Shown: positions 1 through 5,132 of the stretch, in pieces
How the letters are laid out: every line of letters starts with the position of its first letter
Numbering within the stretch: the stretch's first letter is position 1
Assembly (NCBI GenBank): GCA_016875955.1
Contig: VGOH01000043.1
Span: 1-8,280 of the forward strand
DNA length: 8,280 nucleotides
Reading direction: 5' to 3'
Source: Chloroflexota bacterium
GTDB lineage: Bacteria; Chloroflexota; Dehalococcoidia; Dehalococcoidales; RBG-16-60-22
Made by a program: the position numbers and the translations under genes
The notes under the pieces: generated by a model
Database searches by the model: none
What the model was told of the DNA's origin: nothing
What the model saw: the letters and a program-made list of their open reading frames with translations, nothing else

Positions 1-632
1 TCCGCGGGGCGGGGGCCAATGTGGTGAACATTGATGGTGAGCAGTTCGTCTATGAGCGCGAGCCCAGGGACGTGGAATCAGCGGCTTTTATCCGGGAATG
101 TCTGGAGAGGGGAAAGGGCGTGCCCACGCCCACGGGTAAGCTCGGCGTATGGCTGGACTCCCCCATGATAGACATATTGATGGGCGAGGGCACGGTGGAG
201 AGAGAGTTCCCGGGCAAGTTCATCATCTATAAGCGCTTTGGCATTAACATTGCCAGAGAGCCGATGCTGGTTTACCCGACACTCCACTACCAGAATGGCG
301 GGCTGGAATATAATGCCAGAGGGGAGACGTCCATACCCGGCCTTTTCCTCGCCGGGGAGGTCAGCGGCGGCGTGCACGGCGAGAACCGCCTGATGGGCAA
401 TTCCCTTTTAGATGTCCTCGTCTTCGGGCGCATCGCCGGGGAGAGCGCGGCAGAATATGCCAGGGAGAAAACCAAAGATGGCCAGCTGTCTCTGCAGCAC
501 GTCAGAGACTATCAGCGGGAGATGGAGAAGGCGGGCATCGTCACCGACCGCGTGTCACCGATACTGCTTCCCGACTACGCCAATCCAGCGGTCAGGGAAA
601 GGCAGCTCACCGCCCGACAGGTGAAGAAGTAA
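1..632 (+). CDS. FAD-dependent fumarate reductase/succinate dehydrogenase-type flavoprotein, C-terminal part (5' end outside window)
   Basis: The reading frame is open from base 3, so the gene begins before the window; the GTG at 21 is only an internal codon. The visible 209 residues match the end of the SDH/FRD flavoprotein family. They include part of the capping domain, then LHYQNGG (His codon at 285-287, at the substrate-binding His), then PGLFLAGEVSGGVHGENR (Arg codon at 387-389, at the catalytic Arg), and NSLLDVLVFGRIAG, which closes the FAD domain. Members of the family transfer electrons between bound FAD and a dicarboxylate such as fumarate. Only about 60 residues follow the FAD domain, far fewer than in the classic SdhA/FrdA C-terminal domain, so this is a short-form member. 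L-aspartate oxidase or another FAD-dependent reductase cannot be excluded. It converges on the gene at 748-1392, and no clear terminator lies between them. Confidence 0.85.
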   Translation, partial: RGAGANVVNIDGEQFVYEREPRDVESAAFIRECLERGKGVPTPTGKLGVWLDSPMIDILMGEGTVEREFPGKFIIYKRFGINIAREPMLVYPTLHYQNGGLEYNARGETSIPGLFLAGEVSGGVHGENRLMGNSLLDVLVFGRIAGESAAEYAREKTKDGQLSLQHVRDYQREMEKAGIVTDRVSPILLPDYANPAVRERQLTARQVKK

Positions 633-747
633 ACGCGCTGTTCCCTCTACATGTGGAGAAAATGCTTTCCAATTTTTCAGCCGGTATGCTGCCAGACTAC
701 CCCTGAACTAGAGTTGAGCGAGGCGTCACCGGCGTTTGCTTTCAACT

Positions 748-1392
748 TTACGCTTTAAAGTGTCTCTCCTTTATCCAGTTGACCAATTGTTTTGCTTTAT
801 CGCTGTCAAGGAATTTTTGCCGTTTGCCTACCGGCTCCGTGCCCTCGATGTTGGTGATATAAAGGACATACTTCTTTTCTCCGTGTTTGGGATAGTTGGG
901 GTTCAGCTCAACAATAGCGGCGCCGCGGCCGAGTGGCCCGCCCGAGGCCGGACTGCCGGCGAGGTAGAAAATGACATTGCTGCCCGGCTTGATGAGCGCC
1001 TCAATCTGGCTCAAGATTTCTTTCTCTTTGTAAATCTGGACTTTTACCACTTTCCGCTTTGCTTCCAGAGCTACCTCTTTAGGTCCCTCATCAAACCAGC
1101 CGTCAAAGAGCAGCAGTTCCGGGTGCTGGTCAAGGCTGGTATAGTCCTTGACGTTGATACGATTGCTCGCTGCTTCCGCTTCATCGAAGATACGAACATC
1201 AAAAGCTTTTCCTCCCTTGGCGCTCGGTCGTACCAAAGCCTTAAGCCTCCAGAGCCGGTTTGACTCCACCCCATGTCGTTCACCGAGATATTTTGCCACG
1301 AATCCCGGTAAATTTTTCGGGCGCGGCAGTTTTTCGACGGCAGCCGTCCCGGCCGGTGCCGCGGTTGTTGTTTGCTGTTTTTTCCAGAACAT
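748..1392 (-). CDS. Conserved-looking protein of unknown function, 214 aa
   Basis: The start is an ATG preceded by a strong ribosome binding site (GGAGGA, plus-strand complement at 1401-1406, 8 bases from the ATG). I do not recognise a named family. A charged N terminus (MFWKK) is followed by a low-complexity Thr/Ala linker to about residue 18. The rest reads as one compact soluble domain: a basic segment with KLPRPKNLPG, a segment rich in Asp and Phe (FDVRIFDEAEA, LLFDGWFDEG), an alternating hydrophobic/charged beta region (VVKVQIYKEKEIL), a Gly-rich stretch (LAGSPASGGPLGRG), and a C-terminal helix ending NWIKERHFKA. There is no signal peptide, transmembrane segment or Cys cluster. It is transcribed alone, converging on the flavoprotein gene. 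The good start signal and balanced composition support a real gene; its function is not known to me. Confidence 0.82.
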   Translation of the reverse strand: MFWKKQQTTTAAPAGTAAVEKLPRPKNLPGFVAKYLGERHGVESNRLWRLKALVRPSAKGGKAFDVRIFDEAEAASNRINVKDYTSLDQHPELLLFDGWFDEGPKEVALEAKRKVVKVQIYKEKEILSQIEALIKPGSNVIFYLAGSPASGGPLGRGAAIVELNPNYPKHGEKKYVLYITNIEGTEPVGKRQKFLDSDKAKQLVNWIKERHFKA

Positions 1393-1717
1393 CTTATTTA
1401 TCCTCCTTATTGTTCCTTTTTGCTTTTACTGCTGATTAATTCTTTGTGGCGTCAATACGCCAGTGATGAAAAGGTGAAGATAATAGACTTAGTCCAGATT
1501 TACGCTTCTATCTGGGAGTTACCGGTGCCCCGTAAATTTGCGTGGTGGGAGAAGGGGTATTCCGAGGGTAAGCGCCAGGGGGAAATAATTACCGGGCGAC
1601 TAGATGTTCGGGGAATCAGAGCTAATCTTAAGGTAATCAGGTCTTTCAACAGAAAAAAGGAAATGTACTCATGGTAAATACGGAGCCGTTCCCCGGGTTA
1701 CTGGACTATATGTCTGG
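1393..1717. other. 325-base intergenic stretch with no convincing gene
   Basis: This holds the leader of the leftward gene starting at 1392. It includes a short perfect hairpin, TGGCGT-CAAT-ACGCCA (1447-1462), about 55 bases upstream of that start. I see no convincing sigma-70 promoter: a TTGACG on the minus strand overlaps the hairpin, but no good -10 box lies at the right spacing. An open frame crosses the area on the plus strand (to 1677), but it has no ribosome binding site and low-quality composition, so I do not call it a gene. Confidence 0.5.
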
Positions 1718-2137
1718 TTAGGCTTGCGGAGGTGGAATATCCAGATACTGACAGTAATGGCGACTGATCTGCCTGAAAACAGTGTTTGGAGTGGAAAGAT
1801 AGCTGGTGGCTTCTTCAAGTTTCGCGTTATTTTCATACTGGTGGGAGACATGGTTGTTACGATGGCTGCCTGCCGAACGGGTGGTGCTGGCACCTGAGCT
1901 TATTATGGCGATGCTCTGGGCTAAGATAAACTCATGCTGACCTATTTGCTGCAAAGGTGCTGGAGTTGTGGTGTCATCCTGTTCTGCAGGCGGCGGTTCT
2001 CCGGTTGCGGTTATGATTGAGGTCGGCAGCAGGTATTGGGCATCAACCGCTGCTGGCTGGTTATCCACGTCGGCCAATACCAGCATACTGAGCAGGAGGA
2101 TGAAAATCAGGGCCTGTGTCGTCTTTAGCCTTTTCAT
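1718..2137 (-). CDS. Small orphan protein with predicted signal peptide, 139 aa
   Basis: The chosen ATG starts MKRLKTTQ, giving a basic n-region, then a hydrophobic run (about residues 8-22, ALIFILLLSMLVLA). Plausible signal peptidase sites follow at VLA|D (22/23) or VDA|Q (33/34), so the product is probably exported or membrane-tethered. The mature part has a Thr/Pro/acidic linker (TGEPPPAEQDDTTTPAP, about 46-61), a mixed middle with several His and Asn (SHRNNHVSHQYENN), and an end with one Cys and DIPPPQA. I know no family for it. A near-consensus promoter lies just upstream (2168-2196), which supports expression. Against this, there is no good Shine-Dalgarno sequence, and a GTG three codons earlier (2144-2146) is an alternative start. 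It could also be a decaying remnant. Confidence 0.5.
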   Translation of the reverse strand: MKRLKTTQALIFILLLSMLVLADVDNQPAAVDAQYLLPTSIITATGEPPPAEQDDTTTPAPLQQIGQHEFILAQSIAIISSGASTTRSAGSHRNNHVSHQYENNAKLEEATSYLSTPNTVFRQISRHYCQYLDIPPPQA

Positions 2138-2167
2138 TTTTACCACATAAAAAGCCCCGGTGTTTTA

Positions 2168-2196
2168 ATAATAGCCTACGGCGCCAATTACGTCAA
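2168..2196 (-). promoter_or_regulatory. Sigma-70-type promoter for the small exported protein
   Basis: On the minus strand, TTGACG (complement of 2191-2196) and TATTAT (complement of 2168-2173) are separated by exactly 17 bases, very close to the housekeeping consensus. Transcription would start near 2161, giving a leader of only about 25 bases before the ATG at 2137. The leader contains ATG-TGG-TAA (2140-2148), a two-codon frame ending just before the gene start. Confidence 0.6.
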
Positions 2197-2308
2197 TCGG
2201 AAAGAGGGTGAACAGGCGTGGAAACGAGATGAAGGCAAGAAACCAACGCAGCAAAGATGCAGATACAGATATCCCGGCATAGTGAACAAGCTAAATGGGT
2301 GATAAAAG

Positions 2309-2385
2309 TGGTGGGCGGTAGAGGATTTGAACCTCTGACCTCCTGCGTGTAAAGCAGATGCTCTAACCAGCTGAGCTAACCGCCC
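2309..2385 (-). tRNA. tRNA-Val (anticodon TAC)
   Basis: It folds into a complete cloverleaf. The acceptor GGGCGGT/ACCGCCC is fully paired, the D-arm is GCTC/GAGC, and the anticodon stem TCTGC/GCAGG has loop TTTACAC, placing anticodon TAC at 2349-2351. The T-arm AGAGG/CCTCT has loop TTCAAAT. The discriminator is A and the CCA end is encoded (2309-2311). It is the last of three tRNAs, only 3 bases after the CCA of tRNA-Arg, so they almost certainly form one precursor transcript. Confidence 0.97.
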
Positions 2386-2388
2386 GGG

Positions 2389-2465
2389 TGGCGCGCTTGG
2401 CGGGGCTCGAACCCACGGCCTCAGCCTCCGCAGGGCTGCGCTCTATCCAACTGAGCTACAAGCGC
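2389..2465 (-). tRNA. tRNA-Arg (anticodon GCG)
   Basis: The cloverleaf has acceptor GCGCTTG/CAAGCGC (seven perfect pairs), D-arm GCTC/GAGC, anticodon stem CAGCC/GGCTG with loop CTGCGGA, and T-arm GTGGG/CCCGC with loop TTCGAGC. Discriminator G is followed by an encoded CCA (2389-2391). The anticodon GCG (2429-2431) reads CGC and CGU. Most bacteria instead use tRNA-Arg(ACG) with A34 edited to inosine by TadA, so this choice is uncommon. The 5' end at 2465 was chosen because it gives a perfect acceptor stem; shifting it by one base introduces a mismatch. Confidence 0.95.
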
Positions 2466-2475
2466 CGATTTTATA

Positions 2476-2561
2476 TGGTGCCGAAGGAGAGATTTGAACT
2501 CTCATGCCCTTACGGACACTACGCCCTGAACGTAGCGCGTCTGCCATTCCGCCACTTCGGC
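2476..2561 (-). tRNA. tRNA-Leu (anticodon CAG)
   Basis: This is an 86-base class II tRNA. The acceptor is GCCGAAG/CTTCGGC and the anticodon stem CTACG/CGTAG has loop TTCAGGG, placing anticodon CAG at 2526-2528. It has the long variable arm expected of tRNA-Leu (TGTCC-GTAA-GGGCA), T-arm GAGAG/CTCTC, discriminator A and an encoded CCA (2476-2478). It is the first gene of the cluster, 10 bases before tRNA-Arg. Confidence 0.97.
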
Positions 2562-2603
2562 ACGGATGGAAATCGGGTAAGCGGCTGCCTCCCAGCATTG
2601 ATA

Positions 2604-2633
2604 ATGTTAACACGCCAAACGGTGGCCTGGCAA
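2604..2633 (-). promoter_or_regulatory. Possible promoter of the tRNA cluster
   Basis: On the minus strand TTGCCA (complement of 2628-2633) and TAACAT (complement of 2604-2609) lie 18 bases apart, about 42 bases upstream of the mature tRNA-Leu 5' end. The match is moderate. The alternative is that the tRNAs are read through from the corrinoid/UroD operon, which ends at 2698 with no obvious terminator. Confidence 0.35.
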
Positions 2634-2659
2634 GACCACCAGCTGAAGATGAACTCAGC

Positions 2660-2681
2660 ACTTGGCCAAGTTGCGGGCAAC
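2660..2681. repeat. Two adjacent short palindromes between the UroD-like gene and the tRNA cluster
   Basis: A perfect 12-base palindrome ACTTGGCCAAGT (2660-2671) is followed at once by the hairpin GTTGC-GG-GCAAC (2670-2681). A further GGTGG...CCACC inverted repeat lies at 2621-2640. None is followed by a T-run, so they are not classical intrinsic terminators. They could be RNA 3'-end structures of the upstream mRNA or a protein-binding site. Confidence 0.35.
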
Positions 2682-2697
2682 CGGGGTACGTTGTCGC

Positions 2698-3876
2698 TCA
2701 GTCTCTATCCCAGGACTTGCTGTGCTTTTTCAGTATCTGGTTTAGCTTTTCCCGGTAGTATTTGAAGTTCTCAAAGCTCACGTCCATCGATACCATGTGG
2801 TCGATGGTAGGGATATAGCCGCCGCTTTCGAGCATAAACGGTACGCGGTATTCCAGCTCCCGGTCGATGGCGGCCCTGCCCTCGGCCACTGCCCGCTTGT
2901 CAATGCCGCCGCTGATGGCCAGTCTGGGAAATGCCTTGCGCACCTCGACCACATCCATGCCGGCAGCGACCTCAAAGGGATAGAGCACGGTGACGCCGCC
3001 TTCCACCCAGAGCGGTATCAGCTTCCAGACATCGCCGTCGCTGTCCACCTGTACCAGGGTAATTCCGTGGTCCCGCAAGAAGCTAGTCAGCTTTTTATAG
3101 CCGGGCAGGATGAACTCGCGGAACATCGCCGGTGAGATAAGGGGGCCGCCCTTGTAGCACATGTCCTCCCAGATGAAGACGGTATCCACTTCAACTTCCC
3201 TGAGCACGCCGTCGTAAAGGGCAATCCAGAAATCGGCCAGGTAGTTATTGATATCCCTCATCATGTCGGGGTCGTCATAGTACTTGGTCAGCAGTTCCTC
3301 AACGCCCATGAGATAACGGGGTGTGCCGAAAAAGCCGTGCGTTTGGCCGAGCCCCAGGGGATAGTCGCGCTTTTTATATTCTTTGACCAGCTGCGACCAG
3401 TTGTCGGGCAGCCGGCCTTTCAGGCTGGGGCGCAACCGCTCCGCTTTGTATCTCTCCCAGCTCTCCCGGTCCTTTACCGGCCCGCCCATGATGGTGGGCA
3501 GAGTGCTGCGGTTTTTAATCTCCTTGCGCAGGCTGCCGTCCCATTCCTGCCAGATGTACCATTCCCCGTGGTCCTCAATGACTTTGGACTCAAAGGGCGG
3601 ATAGGCGCCAATGTTTAACGGCACACGCACCAGGTAGGGGTCCATCTTGAAGTAATGGTGAATATCCAGGGAGGTATCACGGTTTCTGGGTATGCCGGCG
3701 TACTCATTAAAGAGGCCGGTGCCCTCGCCGATATCATCGCAGAGGCCGCGGACCCGGGGCAGTCCCTCACGGTACCAGCGCCGCACCGTGCCGCCCCAGT
3801 AGCCGAACTCCCAGACAAGGTGCCGGTCCGGCTCCTCAAATTTCATGGTGGCCAGAAAGCGTTCCCGTGTATTCAT
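2698..3876 (-). CDS. Uroporphyrinogen decarboxylase-family (MtaA/MtbA-like) methyltransferase, 392 aa
   Basis: The length and beginning (MNTRERFLATMKFEEPDR) are typical of the UroD superfamily TIM barrel, which covers haem-pathway HemE and corrinoid methyltransferases such as MtaA, MtbA and CmuA. Recognisable blocks are FIWEDMCYKGGPLISPAMFREF (about 234-255), the barrel strand ITLVQVDSDGDV (272-283), ISGGIDKRAV (321-330) and the C-terminal SGGYIPTIDHMV (351-362). It follows the corrinoid protein gene by 49 bases, so it probably moves a methyl group to or from that protein's cobalamin rather than making haem. The His-X-Cys...Cys zinc ligands of MtaA/MtbA are absent: Asp278 and Asp280 stand where His and Cys are expected, and there is no Cys near 351-360. 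Substrate and direction are therefore open. The ATG has a good ribosome binding site (GGGAGGT, complement of 3882-3888, 5 bases away). Confidence 0.88.
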   Translation of the reverse strand: MNTRERFLATMKFEEPDRHLVWEFGYWGGTVRRWYREGLPRVRGLCDDIGEGTGLFNEYAGIPRNRDTSLDIHHYFKMDPYLVRVPLNIGAYPPFESKVIEDHGEWYIWQEWDGSLRKEIKNRSTLPTIMGGPVKDRESWERYKAERLRPSLKGRLPDNWSQLVKEYKKRDYPLGLGQTHGFFGTPRYLMGVEELLTKYYDDPDMMRDINNYLADFWIALYDGVLREVEVDTVFIWEDMCYKGGPLISPAMFREFILPGYKKLTSFLRDHGITLVQVDSDGDVWKLIPLWVEGGVTVLYPFEVAAGMDVVEVRKAFPRLAISGGIDKRAVAEGRAAIDRELEYRVPFMLESGGYIPTIDHMVSMDVSFENFKYYREKLNQILKKHSKSWDRD

Positions 3877-3925
3877 TGACGACCTCCCTTTAGATAAACC
3901 AGTGGGTAGATTAAATTAAAGGAAG

Positions 3926-4570
3926 TCAGGCAGCCAGTTTCATCAGTCGGTCGGCTTCATCAACGGCCGAGGCGCAGTCATCGGCATAGCCCTCAACGCC
4001 AATCTCATCGGCAAACTGTCTGGTTATGGGCGCGCCGCCTATCATTATTTTTACCTTGCGTCTGACGCCGACTGTCTCCAGGGCTTTGGCGATGGCGGGG
4101 ATAATGGTCATGGTGGTGGTGAGCAGGGCAGAGGTCGCCACGATATTGGCCTTCGTGGCTTTGGCCTCGGCGGCAAAAGCATCTGCCGAAACATCCACGC
4201 CCAGGTCGTGAACGTCATAGCCGTTGCTCTCCAGCATCATTTTGACCAGGTTCTTGCCGATATCGTGCATGTCGCCTTCCACCGTCCCGATGACCACGGT
4301 CCCTTTCTTCTTAACATCCGACGCGGCGAGGTGTGGCTGCAGCTTCTCCGTCCCGCTCCTCATGGCGCGAGCGGAAACGAGGATTTCCGGCAGGTAAGCC
4401 TGCCCGTCCTTGAAGAGCTGTCCCAGTGCCTGGATGCCGGGCACCAGCCCCCTGCCCAGTATCTCAGCGGCGGCAATCTTGGCTTTTAACGCCTCGCCAA
4501 CGGCCTGGACGGTCAGTTTTTCATCTCCATTCTTTACGGCTTCGGCAATTTTCTTCAGATGGTCAGGCAT
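3926..4570 (-). CDS. Methyltransferase corrinoid (B12-binding) protein, MtbC/MttC/MtaC type, 214 aa
   Basis: An N-terminal helical B12-binding cap (about 1-85) precedes a Rossmann-like cobalamin domain. The domain carries the signature EGDMHDIGKN (98-107), in which His102 of the DxHxxG motif (Asp100, His102, Gly105) is the lower axial cobalt ligand. The SxL motif follows at Ser147-Leu149, then the GG of MIGGAPIT (178-179). Such proteins carry a methyl group on cobalt between a substrate-specific methyltransferase and a second methyltransferase in C1 metabolism of methanol, methylamines or methoxy compounds. The start is the ATG at 4568-4570, preceded by AAGGAGGA (complement of 4576-4583); an in-frame ATG 14 codons earlier would place that ribosome binding site inside the gene. 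It is first in an operon with the UroD-like gene. No substrate-specific methyltransferase or reductive activator lies in the window. Confidence 0.95.
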   Translation of the reverse strand: MPDHLKKIAEAVKNGDEKLTVQAVGEALKAKIAAAEILGRGLVPGIQALGQLFKDGQAYLPEILVSARAMRSGTEKLQPHLAASDVKKKGTVVIGTVEGDMHDIGKNLVKMMLESNGYDVHDLGVDVSADAFAAEAKATKANIVATSALLTTTMTIIPAIAKALETVGVRRKVKIMIGGAPITRQFADEIGVEGYADDCASAVDEADRLMKLAA

Positions 4571-4697
4571 ATCTGTCCTCCTTAGCACCTTGTTTCCCTT
4601 GATTTTTACCATATGCCATCAGCGCACGGGCATAAGTTATGGAAGCAGTCCGTTACTTCTGAGGGTGGGCCAGCACTGCTCCAGTATGCCCACGGTA

Positions 4698-4710
4698 TAT
4701 ACTCCGTATA
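4698..4710. promoter_or_regulatory. Small inverted repeat at the start of the corrinoid operon transcript
   Basis: TATAC-TCC-GTATA is a 5-bp inverted repeat lying immediately downstream of the -10 box of the leftward promoter, over the expected transcription start. Its position would suit an operator or a 5'-end RNA hairpin. No regulator gene is nearby to connect it with. Confidence 0.3.
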
Positions 4711-4714
4711 CAAT

Positions 4715-4742
4715 ATCATACCCGTAAAGTTATTGCAATCAA
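4715..4742 (-). promoter_or_regulatory. Promoter of the corrinoid protein/UroD operon
   Basis: On the minus strand TTGATT (complement of 4737-4742) and TATGAT (complement of 4715-4720) are spaced 16 bases apart. A second register, TTGCAA with TATTGT and 17-base spacing, overlaps it. Transcription would start near 4708, leaving a leader of about 138 bases. Confidence 0.5.
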
Positions 4743-4756
4743 TATTGGTGCCAGTT

Positions 4757-4994
4757 CTGTTTGCCTCTGGTTGGCAGTTGATGCCTCACCCCTTACCCCT
4801 CTCCAACCAGAATTACGGGTAAATGACCATAGGCATTGATGGCTGGAGAGGGGAGTACAGAGTAGAGGGGGCTCCGCCCCCTCTACAAATTCTTTTCCCC
4901 CCTCTCAAACAGGTTTGTCTTTGGCACTCCATTTTTAATAATGTTTGAGAGGGGGACACAGGGGGTAAGCGATAGAACAACTAAAGGCAAACAG
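4757..4994. repeat. Foldback element made of nested inverted repeats
   Basis: A 10-base terminal inverted repeat (CTGTTTGCCT 4757-4766, AGGCAAACAG 4985-4994) encloses a second pair, CTTACCCC (4792-4799) and GGGGTAAG (4962-4969). Three side-by-side stems lie inside: CCCCTCTCCA/TGGAGAGGGG (4796-4805, 4844-4853); GTAGAGGGGGC-TCC-GCCCCCTCTAC (4862-4886, 11 perfect pairs); and CCCCCTCTCAAAC/GTTTGAGAGGGGG (4898-4910, 4943-4955, 13 perfect pairs). All arms carry variants of the same AGAGGGG motif. It encodes no protein and lies between divergent promoters, where no gene ends. This suggests a miniature non-autonomous mobile repeat or a REP-like element rather than terminators. Confidence 0.65.
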
Positions 4995-5012
4995 TACCGT
5001 ATGTGGCTTCTA

Positions 5013-5040
5013 TTGACTTTTAAGGCCAGCGTAGTAGAAT
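5013..5040 (+). promoter_or_regulatory. Promoter of the nucleotidyltransferase/glmS operon
   Basis: TTGACT (5013-5018) and TAGAAT (5035-5040) are separated by 16 bases, a good housekeeping promoter. Transcription from about 5047 gives a leader of about 85 bases before the TTG start at 5133. Confidence 0.6.
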
Positions 5041-5132
5041 GGGGACAATACAGAAGCTCATCTGTCCATCTTTAAAGCGCGCTCTCCAGCAAATTTTATC
5101 TGGCCGATATATGGGAGCAGGGAGAATTTAAA

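Larger units (their letters stand above)
4571..5132. other. 562-base divergent intergenic region
   Basis: There is no gene here. From left to right it holds the roughly 140-base leader of the corrinoid operon (to about 4708), that operon's leftward promoter (4715-4742), a foldback repeat element (4757-4994), the rightward promoter (5013-5040), and a leader of about 85 bases before the TTG start at 5133. Short open frames on the plus strand (about 4410-4822) lack start signals. Confidence 0.7.

Noticed and set aside
1372..1677. Plus-strand open frame of 101 codons
   Set aside because: It begins inside the opposite-strand gene, has no ribosome binding site, and its composition does not look like a folded protein.
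2388..2765. Open frames on both strands across the tRNA cluster
   Set aside because: They run through perfect tRNA cloverleaves, so the translations are artefacts of tRNA sequence.
4571..4612. N-terminal extension of the corrinoid protein by 14 residues
   Set aside because: The strong AAGGAGGA lies within this extension and points to the ATG at 4568-4570; family members begin near there.
4613..4822. Plus-strand open frame in the divergent intergenic region
   Set aside because: It runs antisense through the corrinoid promoter and into the foldback repeat, with no start signal.
4757..4994. CRISPR array or tandem repeat
   Set aside because: The repeated motif alternates in orientation and has no regular spacers; it is a set of inverted repeats.
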